A DNA stretch of 64,000 bases from an uncultured Erythrobacter sp. (GTDB lineage: Bacteria > Pseudomonadota > Alphaproteobacteria > Sphingomonadales > Sphingomonadaceae): assembly GCA_947493165.1 (NCBI GenBank), contig CANLPY010000001.1, positions 1,054,001 through 1,118,000 on the forward strand. The letters are read 5' to 3'. Positions 42,223 to 52,721 of this stretch are shown here, in pieces. A program made the position numbers and the translations under genes. The notes beneath the pieces were generated by a model. The model did no database searches. It was not told the origin of the DNA and worked only from the letters and a program-made list of their open reading frames with translations. Within the stretch, counting starts at the first letter, position 1. Each line of letters opens with the position of its first letter.

Positions 42223-42981
42223 ATGACGAAAACTCAAGATTTCACGGGACGCATTGCGCTCGTCACCGGCGCATCCTCAGGCATTGGTGCAGCCTGCGCG
42301 AAGGCGCTCGCAGCCCGCGGCGCGGGCAAGCTTATCCTAGTAGACGTTGATGGCCCTGGGCTTGAGGCACTCAGCCTCCCCTGCCAGGTCCAAAACGTGG
42401 TCGGCAGCGTGGCTGATCCTGAGCTTTGGCAGGAACTAGAAGCCAGTCTAGGCGCAATTGACCATGCTGTCGTCAATGCTGGAATTGGTGGAAGCGGACA
42501 GATTGCCTCATTGGGCTTTGCAGAATGGCGCCGCGTGATGGACGTCAATCTCGATGGTGCTTTCCTAACTTTGGCAACTGCAATGCGGGCGATGAAAGCA
42601 AATGGCGGCAGTGCGGTCATCACTTCCAGCTCCACCGGAATGAAGCCGATCGCTGGCATCGGCCCCTATGGCGTCGCTAAGGCCGCAGTTTCGCATATGA
42701 CCCGCATCGCAGCGCTGGAAGGCGCAGCGGACAACATCCGCGTGAACGCCATCGCGCCCGGCGGTGTGGATACCAAAATATGGGAAAGCTCTGACGATTT
42801 TAAACAATCAGTCGCATCCCATGGGCGAGAGGCCACGATGAAGACAATGGCGGGCACAACCCCGCTTGGCCGCTTCGCCACTTCAGACGAAATCGCAGAT
42901 AATATCCTCTACATGTTGTCTGACGCCGGTTCGAACCTTACGGGGCACGTTATGGTATCAGACGGCGGGTTTACCCTTTAA
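42223..42981 (+). CDS. short-chain dehydrogenase/reductase
   Basis: A 252-aa classical SDR. Cofactor motif TGASSGIGAAC, NAGIGG, and the catalytic Ser-Tyr-Lys set with ITSSSTG and YGVAK (the YxxxK). NAIAPGGVDT and the C-terminal LTGHVMVSDGGFTL are typical. Substrate unknown. Its stop is 3 bp from the convergent PhoD-like gene. Confidence 0.92.
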   Translation: MTKTQDFTGRIALVTGASSGIGAACAKALAARGAGKLILVDVDGPGLEALSLPCQVQNVVGSVADPELWQELEASLGAIDHAVVNAGIGGSGQIASLGFAEWRRVMDVNLDGAFLTLATAMRAMKANGGSAVITSSSTGMKPIAGIGPYGVAKAAVSHMTRIAALEGAADNIRVNAIAPGGVDTKIWESSDDFKQSVASHGREATMKTMAGTTPLGRFATSDEIADNILYMLSDAGSNLTGHVMVSDGGFTL

Positions 42982-42984
42982 ACG

Positions 42985-44145
42985 CTACCAGCTGACTGTG
43001 CGGGTAACGCGCGTCTCCCCTTCGCTGCCGCGCATCGACATGGTGAAGGTTTTCGCGTCCCAATCGATCTCAACCAAGCCGAAATTCTCTTCCGAAATAA
43101 AGTCGGTTATTCGCTTGGGATCAGGCTCGCGCTCCGTGTTCCGCTCTGTCGAAGAGAATGAATAATTCATCGACGAACTGGTCAGCTCCCAGATCCGCTC
43201 GCCTTTCATTTCTGGCCTGACGTCAGAATAAATTCCGCCCGCATGACGATCACCTGAAAGCATCACGATCCCGCTATCCTCGCGATTGGCGACCATCTCA
43301 TAAAGCTTCGCGCGCTCTAGCGGCAAAGCCTCCCAGCTTTCATAATTATGCGCATCGGTGATGACTTGGATCGACGAGACCAAGACACGCAGGTCAGCGG
43401 GTTTTGCCAGTTCTTGTTGCAGCCATTCCCATTGCTCCTTGCCCAACATTGTCTTGGAGGGGTCATCGCTCGGCACGTATGGCCCAAGCGGCGGGCGTTC
43501 AGGTGAGTAGGCAATCGCGTCAAAATCAGAACGGAAGAAGCGCGTGTCGAGCATGATTATCTGAGTGACTTTCCCTTCAGCGCCAAACATGCGGCTTTCG
43601 TAAATCCCGGGTCGTGATTTCACTTCATCTGACGATCCCCAAAAAGTCTCAAAAATTGTCTCTGACCAACCACGATAAGTAAAGTTTGCGCCGCCATCGT
43701 TGAAGCCAAAATCGTGATCATCCCAGGTGATCATCATGGGGACCTTGGTTCGGAAATCAGTCAACTCTGGCGTTTCGGCCTGCAATTGATAGGCAGCACG
43801 CAAAGTACTTAGCGCAGCGTCGCCTTTCCAAAATTGGTCGCCGTAATTGTTATCGCCAATAAACAGGAATACATCTGGGTTCGTCGCGGCAATCTGCGCC
43901 CACATATGCTGGCTACGCGATTGGTGGTTGCAACTGCCAAAGGCGATGCGGGTTAAGGTGGTTTCTGGTGCGAGTGAAACATTCGCCGGGGCTACCGGTA
44001 GTTCAATCTCAGTGCGCAATTTTGAGTAATAAGGCGCAAGCAGATCAGACACGCTCAATTCAACTTCGCCGTGCCCGTCCGCCAAAGCCGGCACTGCAAG
44101 AGTGGCTACCGCAATTGCAGCAAGAGACGATGTGATACGGCGCAT
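42985..44145 (-). CDS. alkaline phosphatase D-like exported phosphatase
   Basis: A 386-aa protein with a signal peptide (MRRITSSLAAIAVATLAVPALA). Metallophosphatase motifs GSCNHQS, GDNNYGDQFW, TWDDHDFGFNDGG and LSGDRHAGG match the PhoD-like family; the DDHD and DRH segments hold metal ligands. It probably hydrolyses phosphate esters or diesters in the periplasm. No Pho box was identified upstream. Confidence 0.9.
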   Translation of the reverse strand: MRRITSSLAAIAVATLAVPALADGHGEVELSVSDLLAPYYSKLRTEIELPVAPANVSLAPETTLTRIAFGSCNHQSRSQHMWAQIAATNPDVFLFIGDNNYGDQFWKGDAALSTLRAAYQLQAETPELTDFRTKVPMMITWDDHDFGFNDGGANFTYRGWSETIFETFWGSSDEVKSRPGIYESRMFGAEGKVTQIIMLDTRFFRSDFDAIAYSPERPPLGPYVPSDDPSKTMLGKEQWEWLQQELAKPADLRVLVSSIQVITDAHNYESWEALPLERAKLYEMVANREDSGIVMLSGDRHAGGIYSDVRPEMKGERIWELTSSSMNYSFSSTERNTEREPDPKRITDFISEENFGLVEIDWDAKTFTMSMRGSEGETRVTRTVSW

Positions 44146-44251
44146 AGGAAGGCTCCTCGATATTGGTTCGCCGCAGGTAACTAACCTGCGGCACTTGGAA
44201 TTTGGAATCAGTCAATGCGCGCCTGCCATGACCTTTCCGCGACACGCAAAC

Positions 44252-44288
44252 AAAAAACCCCCTCCGCTACAGGCTGGAGAGGGTTTTT
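44252..44288 (-). terminator. rho-independent terminator
   Basis: AAAAACCC...CTCC pairs with GGAGAGGGTTTTT around a GCTACAGGCT loop with one mismatch. On the minus strand it ends in a T-run and lies about 56 bp after the stop of the barrel gene at 44344, which it should terminate. It could act in both directions. Confidence 0.8.
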
Positions 44289-44343
44289 CGCGCCATTCTC
44301 ATGGCGATAGGGTTGCGCCGTGCAGCCAGCGCTTGCCTATTTT

Positions 44344-45117
44344 CTAAAAGCGGAACCGAACGCCAGCAAGTAAGCTCACAGTTTCAAACCGGCCATCCAG
44401 GTCAGCGTTGAAGCCTTGCGCTCCGCCACCAACGAACGTGCGGTCAAAGTCCAATCCGGTTACGCGCTGATACCGCACCCGAGTTTGAAGCTCGATGTTC
44501 TCAGTCAAGACGAATTGCAAACCGGCATTGCTTTGCAAAGAAAGGCCAGTGCCGCCGCCTGTCACAGCGAAGGTCGGAGCGGTCGCAACACCATTATTAG
44601 GGAAGTAGGTCGCGTTGGAATCGACATCAGCGATACCGATGCCGCCGCCCCAGAACGGGATCACCTTCTGATCATCAGACCAGCGAATATCCGACTGGTA
44701 ATTGATCGAGAAAGTGTTGACCTCGCTTGATCCACCAAAAGTCTGGTTTCCGCCATTGAAGTTGCCGCCACTGACGTCGGCTTCGGCATAGGAATATTCT
44801 ACTTCAACACTGGGTTGAAATAGACCAAAAATACGCTTTGGGATGCGGTATCCAACAGCGACAGTGCCGACAAACCCTTCATCGAACTCCACGTCCACTA
44901 CGGCAGGTGCGCCTGCTACTCCGGGCGTTCCAGCATCAGGGTCCTGGATACCGTTAAATGTCTCATCGGTTGGCGATGTTACACCGCCTTGGACAGAGAC
45001 ATAAACTCCGCCTTCTGGCTCAAAATCTTGCGATTGCGCTGCAGCAGGAGCTGCTACTGCAAAAATTGGCAATGTGAGCGACATTGCAACGAGACGGTAA
45101 GCTTTTGTGTTAGTCAT
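44344..45117 (-). CDS. outer membrane beta-barrel protein
   Basis: 257 aa from the ATG at 45117 (MTNTKAYRLVAMSLTLPIF), preceded by AGGACC. Signal peptide to about AAAQS, then alternating strands such as GGVYVSVQGGVT, VEVEYSYAEADV and a C-terminal SLLAGVRFRF ending in Phe, as in barrel proteins of the OmpA/Opa-like group. No periplasmic OmpA domain. A terminator lies downstream. Confidence 0.86.
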   Translation of the reverse strand: MTNTKAYRLVAMSLTLPIFAVAAPAAAQSQDFEPEGGVYVSVQGGVTSPTDETFNGIQDPDAGTPGVAGAPAVVDVEFDEGFVGTVAVGYRIPKRIFGLFQPSVEVEYSYAEADVSGGNFNGGNQTFGGSSEVNTFSINYQSDIRWSDDQKVIPFWGGGIGIADVDSNATYFPNNGVATAPTFAVTGGGTGLSLQSNAGLQFVLTENIELQTRVRYQRVTGLDFDRTFVGGGAQGFNADLDGRFETVSLLAGVRFRF

Positions 45118-45227
45118 GGGGGTCCTGACCTTATGGCGTTGATAGGTACCCAGCGTTTCGCGCAGCCACATCGATTGGTTACAACGCGAGAGAATTAATT
45201 CCAGCGATTTTCATTTTACCAACGACT

Positions 45228-46343
45228 TTACAAGGGTGGCATCTGCGAAAAATCAGTCAAAGCTGCATCGCGAAGACCACGCCAAACATTGCGCGCTTGA
45301 ACAGTCTCCACAACATCATGCACCCGAAGAATATGCGCGCCGGCATTCAAGCCAAGGGTCGCCAATGCGAGAGATCCACCAAGGCGCTCGTGCGCTTCTG
45401 CCTCCTTCGATAGCGCGCCAATCATGCGTTTGCGGCTGACACCCAGCAATAAAGGCGAACCCAGCGCATGGAACAATGGCAACGCATTGAGCAGCGCGAG
45501 ATTCTCCGTCAGGCTTTTGCCAAATCCAATACCAGGATCGAGGATAATGTTGTCCTCTGCAACACCTGCCGCGATGGCGTTTGCGCGCGCCTCTTTAAGG
45601 AAGTCGAACACGTCAGTAACCACATCGGCATAATCGCCGCCCTCGTGCAGATCATCGCCGCTACCCGGCGCGTGCATCAAAATTACGGGGCATCGCACGC
45701 CTGCAACCAGCTCTGCTGTGCGCGGATCATAACGCATAGCTGACACATCATTGGCGATATGTGCGCCGGATTGCAGAGCTGCCTCAAGAACGCCTGCGCG
45801 CCTTGTATCGACGCTGATCGCCGCGCCCATCCCAGCGCAATACTCAACCGCTGGCAGAACCCGGTCTTTCTCATCACCTTCCCAAGTGGCTGCTGCACCG
45901 GGGCGTGTGCTCTCGCCACCGATATCGATGATGCTCGCACCCGCTTCAAGCATCCCAGATGCATGAGCGCGGCCCGCTTCCACATTGTCGAGAAACTCAC
46001 CGCCGTCAGAGAAGCTGTCCGGCGTAACATTGAGAATGCCCATTATCTGCGGCTGGTCGAGCCGTATGGTCCGCTCGCCCAAAACTATGGGTTCGTGAAC
46101 TTTCTGAAGATTCGCCCATTGTTCGCGCGCCTCTTGCTCAAGCTGGCTGCCGAGTTCTGCGAAAACGCGTTCAGCCTCACGTACGCCGAACAAATGGCGC
46201 GCCGCAATTTCACCGCCGGAACGCACAACACATGCAAAGCGACTGGCATAGACCATGGTGCCGGCAAGCCGGATCGCCGCCCCATCATTGTGTTGTGGGG
46301 CGGGCGCAAAGCCAATTGGGCAAACGTAAATGCTCTCACTCAT
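45228..46343 (-). CDS. folP: dihydropteroate synthase with N-terminal extension
   Basis: 371 aa from the ATG at 46343 (MSESIYVCPIGFAP). The TIM-barrel enzyme starts at about residue 100 with IMGILNVTPDSFSDGG, followed by IDIGGESTRPGA, IANDVSAM, DPGIGFGK and LLGVSRKRMIG. It joins 6-hydroxymethyl-pterin diphosphate to p-aminobenzoate in folate synthesis. The first 99 residues are extra compared with E. coli FolP and may be a lineage-specific domain. The barrel gene at 46460 is upstream on the same strand. Confidence 0.93.
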   Translation of the reverse strand: MSESIYVCPIGFAPAPQHNDGAAIRLAGTMVYASRFACVVRSGGEIAARHLFGVREAERVFAELGSQLEQEAREQWANLQKVHEPIVLGERTIRLDQPQIMGILNVTPDSFSDGGEFLDNVEAGRAHASGMLEAGASIIDIGGESTRPGAAATWEGDEKDRVLPAVEYCAGMGAAISVDTRRAGVLEAALQSGAHIANDVSAMRYDPRTAELVAGVRCPVILMHAPGSGDDLHEGGDYADVVTDVFDFLKEARANAIAAGVAEDNIILDPGIGFGKSLTENLALLNALPLFHALGSPLLLGVSRKRMIGALSKEAEAHERLGGSLALATLGLNAGAHILRVHDVVETVQARNVWRGLRDAALTDFSQMPPL

Positions 46344-46404
46344 AGCCGCGATGATTAGGCCGCAATTTAACGAGCGCAAAGGCCCCTTGCCCCGCCAGCG
46401 CACA

Positions 46405-46441
46405 GAAAAGGGGCCGGACCAGCACGGCACAGCCCCTTTTC
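46405..46441 (-). terminator. rho-independent terminator
   Basis: GAAAAGGGGC (46405-46414) pairs perfectly with GCCCCTTTTC (46432-46441). On the minus strand it follows the barrel gene at 46460 and ends in TTTTC. It separates that gene from folP. Confidence 0.8.
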
Positions 46442-46459
46442 CCTCATCATTCGATCAGC

Positions 46460-47245
46460 CTAGCCACCAAATTTGAAGCGCACTCCGGCTGAGATAATCG
46501 ATTGGTCCGACTCAATACCCAGCGTCGCAGGAACCAAGTTCAAATCGATATCAGCATCTTCGGTGTTAGCGCGGTAAGTGTACTGGCCGAAAACCTCGGC
46601 GCGGGGAGATACCGCATAGCTCGCCCCTGCCATCAATTGATAGGCGAGCCCGCCATCATCTTCGTCGGCCACATCAACACCCGAGGGCGTGAACTCAGAA
46701 TCGACCCATTGATAGCCAAGCCCTGCGCCAACATAAGGTTTGAACGCGCCGCCAGTTTTGATGTCATAAAAGACATTACCGAACAGGCCAAAATTGGTGA
46801 CGCTGCCTTGGCCATCGGCAATCACCGTTCCTACGGTAGGATTGGCCGGATCAGCTGCGCCGCGGGTCAGCACGGCGACATCAACGCCGTCAATATCCGC
46901 GCCGCCGACTGTCAGGCCGGAATGGCCCGATACGTCATATTCGGAATAGGCGCCTTCGAGCTCGACGCGAAAGCCATTTTGGAAAGCGTAGCCAACTTGG
47001 CCGCTTAAGGCCAAGCCATTGTCAAACTCAGTGTTCCACTCAAGCGGGGTTTCAGCTGGGATTGCATCGAAATCGGCTGTCGCAGCCACATCGGCATCAA
47101 ACTCTCCAGAGTTTTGACTGTCGCTGGGTAGAGCAATTCCGCCGCTGACGCCTACATATGGCCCTTCGGCTAGTGCCGCGCTGGGCACAGCAAACGCGCC
47201 GACAACGGCACCGCAAATCGCGAAGTTTCTAAAGGGTTTTTGCAT
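46460..47245 (-). CDS. outer membrane beta-barrel protein, porin-like
   Basis: A 261-aa protein. Signal peptide MQKPFRNFAICGAVVGAF...ALA, then barrel-type strands (GPYVGVSGGIALP, FRVELEGAYSEYDV, YVGAGLGYQWVDSEF) and a C-terminal ISAGVRFKFGG. This looks like the OmpW/OmpA-barrel class. No ligand domain. It does not share obvious sequence with the barrel at 44344 beyond the fold. Confidence 0.86.
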   Translation of the reverse strand: MQKPFRNFAICGAVVGAFAVPSAALAEGPYVGVSGGIALPSDSQNSGEFDADVAATADFDAIPAETPLEWNTEFDNGLALSGQVGYAFQNGFRVELEGAYSEYDVSGHSGLTVGGADIDGVDVAVLTRGAADPANPTVGTVIADGQGSVTNFGLFGNVFYDIKTGGAFKPYVGAGLGYQWVDSEFTPSGVDVADEDDGGLAYQLMAGASYAVSPRAEVFGQYTYRANTEDADIDLNLVPATLGIESDQSIISAGVRFKFGG

Positions 47246-47340
47246 GATTTCCTCAATCTAGGTTGCGCCCCCAAACGCCAAATCGCGCTGGGAACCTGAA
47301 CCTAAGCTGCGGAAATCACAGACCTTGCGGCAGAGTGTTG

Positions 47341-48721
<1,381 letters not shown>

Positions 48722-48723
<2 letters not shown>

Positions 48724-49645
48724 AGGCCAATACGAAGGCGACGTTAGCAAGGAATGCCGCAAGCAAGATCGACCCAAGCACCCGGCCGATCGACTTTGCA
48801 AACCAAAGCAGCAGCAGCAACGCAACCGCACTCGCGATCAATAATCCCATTTGCAGGCCAAGCAAATTCTCTGGCAGCGCAAACGGCGCGATGCTCATGG
48901 TTACCCCGCCGATCAAAAGGATATTGTAGATATTAGAGCCAACGACATTGCCAATCGCGAGCCCTGCTTTGCCCCGCAAAGCCGCCGCGAGAGATGCTGC
49001 AAGCTCTGGAAGTGACGTTCCAAACGCCACCACCGTAAGGCCAATAGCTGTTTCACTAACACCGAAAATCGTCGCCAGATCGATCGCGCCAGTCACCAAT
49101 ATCTGTCCGCTGAAAACCAGCACTGCCAGTCCTGCTGCAAAAAGAGCGCTGGCGACATAACCATTTTGCGGGGCGTCATCGTCATCCTCACCCTCTTGCG
49201 CAGCCCCTGGGTGGCGATACCGCCAGACAATGTAGATAATGATCGCTGCCAGCAAGACGGCACCAATCCAGTGTGCACCAATTTGGGCGTATGCGAGACC
49301 AGCCAACAACAGGGTTGCGCCCAGCGCCACCACCGCATCGCGCCGTCCGCCGCCAGACAGCGCAATCGGGGCGATTAAAGCCGTCGCGCCCAAAATGAGC
49401 AATGTGTTAGCAAGGTTTGAGCCAACAATATTGCCCCAAGCGATGCCCGGCGAACCTTCCAAGGCCGCCTGAACACTCGCGACCATTTCTGGCATACTGG
49501 TGGCAAATCCGACAATAACAAGACCGGTGAACAGCGTCGACACACCCAGTTTCTGGGCAATGCCAACCGCACCGCGCACCAACAGTTCACCGCCAATGGC
49601 AAGGCCCACTAGGCCCCCTAGGCTCAAAAGAATCGCATATACCAT
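48722..49645 (-). CDS. calcium/sodium antiporter (CaCA, YrbG-like)
   Basis: A 307-aa protein of about ten hydrophobic segments with two inverted ion-binding repeats: GFATSMPEM plus GNIVGSNLANTLLILG, and AFGTSLPELAAS plus GNVVGSNIYNILLIGG. It exchanges Ca2+ for Na+ or H+ across the inner membrane. The stop-side region runs into the ccrM upstream region. The start is 34 bp from the rnhB stop. Confidence 0.92.
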
Positions 49646-49678
49646 ATCAGTGAAGCGCTTAGGGCAAGTAAGCGTTCG

Positions 49679-50317
49679 TCACAAAAGGTTTGCTTGCGCG
49701 ACCGGCGCAAAACTATGGCGATGCATCGGCGTCGGGCCATGAACGCGCAAAGCCTCCATATGCTCTCGCGATCCATAGCCCTTGTTTCGCTCCCAACCGT
49801 AATGCGGGTGGGTTTGCGCCGCTTGGATCATTATTCTGTCGCGCCATTCCTTAGCAACGATTGATGCAGCCGAGATCGCCGGTTCAGTCCCATCACCGCC
49901 GACAATAGCACGAGCAGGCCAGCGCCAGCCGGCACGCCTACCTTCCGGCGTCATATTGCCGTCAATCAGAACTTCTCCAATGGTGCAGCCCAATTCCGTG
50001 TCCAGTCGCTGAACTGCTTCAGTCATAGCCTGCAACGTCGCCTGTAAAATATTGATTTCGTCAATCCGTTGCGGCTCGACAATGCCAACCGCCCAAGCGC
50101 AAGTGCGGCGAATTTCCAGATCCAGCCCCGCTCGCTTTTTCGATGAAAGCACCTTGGAATCTGCCAGACCTCCAGGTGCAGACTTGCCAAGGACCACCGC
50201 CGCCGCCACTACCGGCCCAGCCAGCGGGCCTCGCCCCGCTTCATCGACGCCAATCATTGCCCCGTTTTTTTGAATGTCGAGGGCACCAAATTCAGTTTTG
50301 GGAGTTCCAGATACCAT
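49679..50317 (-). CDS. rnhB: ribonuclease HII
   Basis: 212 aa from the ATG at 50317; an internal start at 50257 (MIGVDEAGRG) preceded by GGGG is possible. GVDEAGRGPLAG carries the first catalytic Asp-Glu, then DSKVLSSKKR, ASIVAKEWRD and HPHYGWERNKGYG. It removes RNA in RNA-DNA hybrids, including single ribonucleotides. The ATG at 50317 overlaps head-to-head (CATG) with the divergent sugar dehydrogenase start at 50316. Confidence 0.94.
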   Translation of the reverse strand: MVSGTPKTEFGALDIQKNGAMIGVDEAGRGPLAGPVVAAAVVLGKSAPGGLADSKVLSSKKRAGLDLEIRRTCAWAVGIVEPQRIDEINILQATLQAMTEAVQRLDTELGCTIGEVLIDGNMTPEGRRAGWRWPARAIVGGDGTEPAISAASIVAKEWRDRIMIQAAQTHPHYGWERNKGYGSREHMEALRVHGPTPMHRHSFAPVAQANLL

Positions 50318-51482
50318 GATGACTATTTCCAAGCTCGCACCCACCCTATTGATCCCTGCGTTCGCGCTCGCAAGCTGCGGCAATGCGACTTCTGGGGAAA
50401 GCATCGTTCAATCAGTCGATGGCGAGGCCGCTGCTAGCGTCGCGTATACCGTAAATGAAATGGGCGAATTCAACGAGCCATGGGCAATTGCCTTTGCGCC
50501 GGGCACGCGCACCATCTTCCTCACAGAAAAGTCGGGCACAATGCGCGCGATCGACACATCCACTGGCGCAGCTCTGGAAGTCACCGGCATGCCAGAGGTT
50601 GCCTATGGCGGCCAAGGCGGCCTTGGCGATGTGGCTTTCTTGGCGTCGGAGAATGGGCTGGACAGCCGCACGATCTATTTAAGCTGGGCCGAAGCGGGTG
50701 AAGGTGACACGTATGGTGCTGTTGTCGGTCGCGGCACTTTGTCTTGCCAGGGAAGCGGCTGCGCAGTCTCAGACTTGGATGTGATTTGGCGGCAATCGCT
50801 GAAAACGGGAAAGCGCGGGCATTATTCGCACCGCATCGTGATCTCTCCTGATGAGCAGCACCTGTTCATCTCTAGCGGAGACCGGCAAGAGCTGGAACCT
50901 GCTCAGGACAACACCAACAATTTGGGCACAATTGTTCGGCTGAACCTTGATGGGACGCCAGCAGAGGGCAATCCATTTGCCGATGAAGGCGAAGTGCAGG
51001 CAGAAATCTGGTCATACGGCCACCGCAATGTCCTTGGCTTAGGGTTCGCCCCCAATGGACAGCTGTGGGATTTGGAGCATGGCCCGGCTGGCGGTGATGA
51101 ATTCAACAAGGTTGAGCGCGCGGCGAATTATGGCTGGCCGGCCGTTTCGGATGGTGAGCACTATAATGGCGATCCAATTCCCGACCACAAAACGCGTGCT
51201 GAATTCAAGACGGCAGCGATTGGCTGGACCCCTGTGATCGCACCGGGTGATTTGCTGTTCTATACTGGCGATGCATTCCCCGCATGGAAAGGCGACCCAT
51301 TGATGGCTGGCCTTGCCGCGCAGGGGATCGTCCATGTAGAGATTGATGGCGACACCGCCACAGAAATTGCGCGCCATGATTTTGGCAATCGCATTCGCGG
51401 TATTGAGCAAGGCCCCGATGGCAATATCTGGCTGATCGAAGACGGCGAAGGCGGCAAACTGCTCAAAGTTTCGCCTGAGTGA
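50316..51482 (+). CDS. PQQ-dependent aldose sugar dehydrogenase-like lipoprotein
   Basis: 388 aa from the ATG at 50316 (or 50319). The lipobox LASC gives a lipid-anchored Cys at about 21-22. A six-bladed propeller follows, with WAIAFAPGT, GGQGGLGDVAF, FISSGDRQE, SYGHRNVLGLGF and EHGPAGGDEFNKV, which match the soluble PQQ glucose/aldose dehydrogenase family (YliI-like). It oxidises sugars in the periplasm with PQQ. No PQQ biosynthesis genes are in the window. Start overlaps the divergent rnhB. Confidence 0.9.
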   Translation: MMTISKLAPTLLIPAFALASCGNATSGESIVQSVDGEAAASVAYTVNEMGEFNEPWAIAFAPGTRTIFLTEKSGTMRAIDTSTGAALEVTGMPEVAYGGQGGLGDVAFLASENGLDSRTIYLSWAEAGEGDTYGAVVGRGTLSCQGSGCAVSDLDVIWRQSLKTGKRGHYSHRIVISPDEQHLFISSGDRQELEPAQDNTNNLGTIVRLNLDGTPAEGNPFADEGEVQAEIWSYGHRNVLGLGFAPNGQLWDLEHGPAGGDEFNKVERAANYGWPAVSDGEHYNGDPIPDHKTRAEFKTAAIGWTPVIAPGDLLFYTGDAFPAWKGDPLMAGLAAQGIVHVEIDGDTATEIARHDFGNRIRGIEQGPDGNIWLIEDGEGGKLLKVSPE

Positions 51483-51550
51483 TTTTTCATAGTTAGAAGC
51501 CCCCTCAAATTGTTCGACATTGTCGGGCGTAGTCTCTAACCGCCCGGGCG

Positions 51551-52087
51551 ATGGCCACATTGATCCCCCTTTCCGCAGTAGAGCCCGCTATGGTTGAGCA
51601 ATTGCTCGACCGCGTGTTCGGAGAAGGGCGCCAAGCCAGAACGGCCTATCGGATTCGCGCCGGTATGGACTGGTTAGAGGCGTTAAGCTTCGCTGCACTC
51701 GACGGGGATGATCTGTTGGTTGGCACGATCCAAATATGGCCGATCGCTTTGACTGATCCCGATGGCCGCGACTTTCCTTTATTGATGGTCGGACCAGTAG
51801 CGGTTTTGCCGGATCACCAAGGACAAGGATATGGCAAAGCGATGATGGCTGCGAGCCTTGGCGCGATTGAAGAGACGAGCGGCAACGCCCCACCCTTGCC
51901 GCAAATGCTTATCGGCGATGCAGATTATTACGGCGGCTGGGGATTTACAGCAGCGCCGACTGGCGAATGGCGCGCGCCGGGACAAAATGAACCAGAGCGG
52001 TTGTTGGTACGCTGCGAAAATCCGGCAATTCTGCCTGCAAAAGGCAATCTGGGCCCGTGGGGATCGCGCAAAGACCTAACCTCTTAG
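51551..52087 (+). CDS. GNAT-family N-acetyltransferase
   Basis: A 178-aa protein. The acetyl-CoA motif is VGPVAVLPDHQGQGYGKAMM. A YGGWGF element in the C-terminal part fits the family. Substrate unknown. It lies 68 bp after the sugar dehydrogenase and 75 bp before the DUF1285 gene, all on the same strand. Confidence 0.87.
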   Translation: MATLIPLSAVEPAMVEQLLDRVFGEGRQARTAYRIRAGMDWLEALSFAALDGDDLLVGTIQIWPIALTDPDGRDFPLLMVGPVAVLPDHQGQGYGKAMMAASLGAIEETSGNAPPLPQMLIGDADYYGGWGFTAAPTGEWRAPGQNEPERLLVRCENPAILPAKGNLGPWGSRKDLTS

Positions 52088-52162
52088 GGCTAGGCAGCTC
52101 GTGACAAACCGCCCTATACCACTTGGCGAAGCGAGCCGCATCTGGCATTCGCTTCCCTACAA

Positions 52163-52708
52163 ATGCCTTACGAACCACCGCCACACCTAGCTGACCTAAC
52201 GCTTGCCCAGATTGCGGAGCAGGTCGCGCTGCGCAAATTGCCCCCGGTCGAGGGCTGGGCGCCTGAAAAGCTGGGCGAAAGCCGAATGCGCATTGCCGCG
52301 GATGGCACATGGTATCACGATGGTGATCCGATCCGGCGTGAGGCGATGGTGCGCGCTTTTTCCGGATTGTTGATCCGCGAAGACGGCGGCGAGCATTTCC
52401 TCGTCAGCCCGTTTGAGAAACTAAGTATTGAGATCGAGGACGCAGCGTTTATCGCCACTGATTGCGCGGAACGCAATGGCGGCCTCGCCTTCCGCCTCAA
52501 CACTGATGAACTGGTGATCGCCGGGCCAGGCCACGCCTTGCGCGCGGCGGGCGACGCAGAAACACCAGCGATTTATCTGCATGTCCGGCGGGGCTGCGAA
52601 GCGCGCCTCAACCGCTCAACCTATGCGCAACTGGCGGACATTGCCTTGTCGCATGGTGATGACTGGACCGTGACCAGTGGAGGCGAGGAATTCTCGCTTT
52701 TACCATGA
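52163..52708 (+). CDS. DUF1285 family protein
   Basis: A 181-aa soluble protein. DGTWYHDGDPIRREAMVRAF, LVSPFEKLSIEIEDAAF and LHVRRGCEARLNRSTYAQL are the DUF1285 pattern. The family folds into a small beta-rich structure of unknown function. It sits before the NUDIX and CCA enzymes, and its stop lies 13 bp before the NUDIX start, so the three form an operon. Confidence 0.88.
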   Translation: MPYEPPPHLADLTLAQIAEQVALRKLPPVEGWAPEKLGESRMRIAADGTWYHDGDPIRREAMVRAFSGLLIREDGGEHFLVSPFEKLSIEIEDAAFIATDCAERNGGLAFRLNTDELVIAGPGHALRAAGDAETPAIYLHVRRGCEARLNRSTYAQLADIALSHGDDWTVTSGGEEFSLLP

Positions 52709-52721
52709 GGCATTTCCGCCG

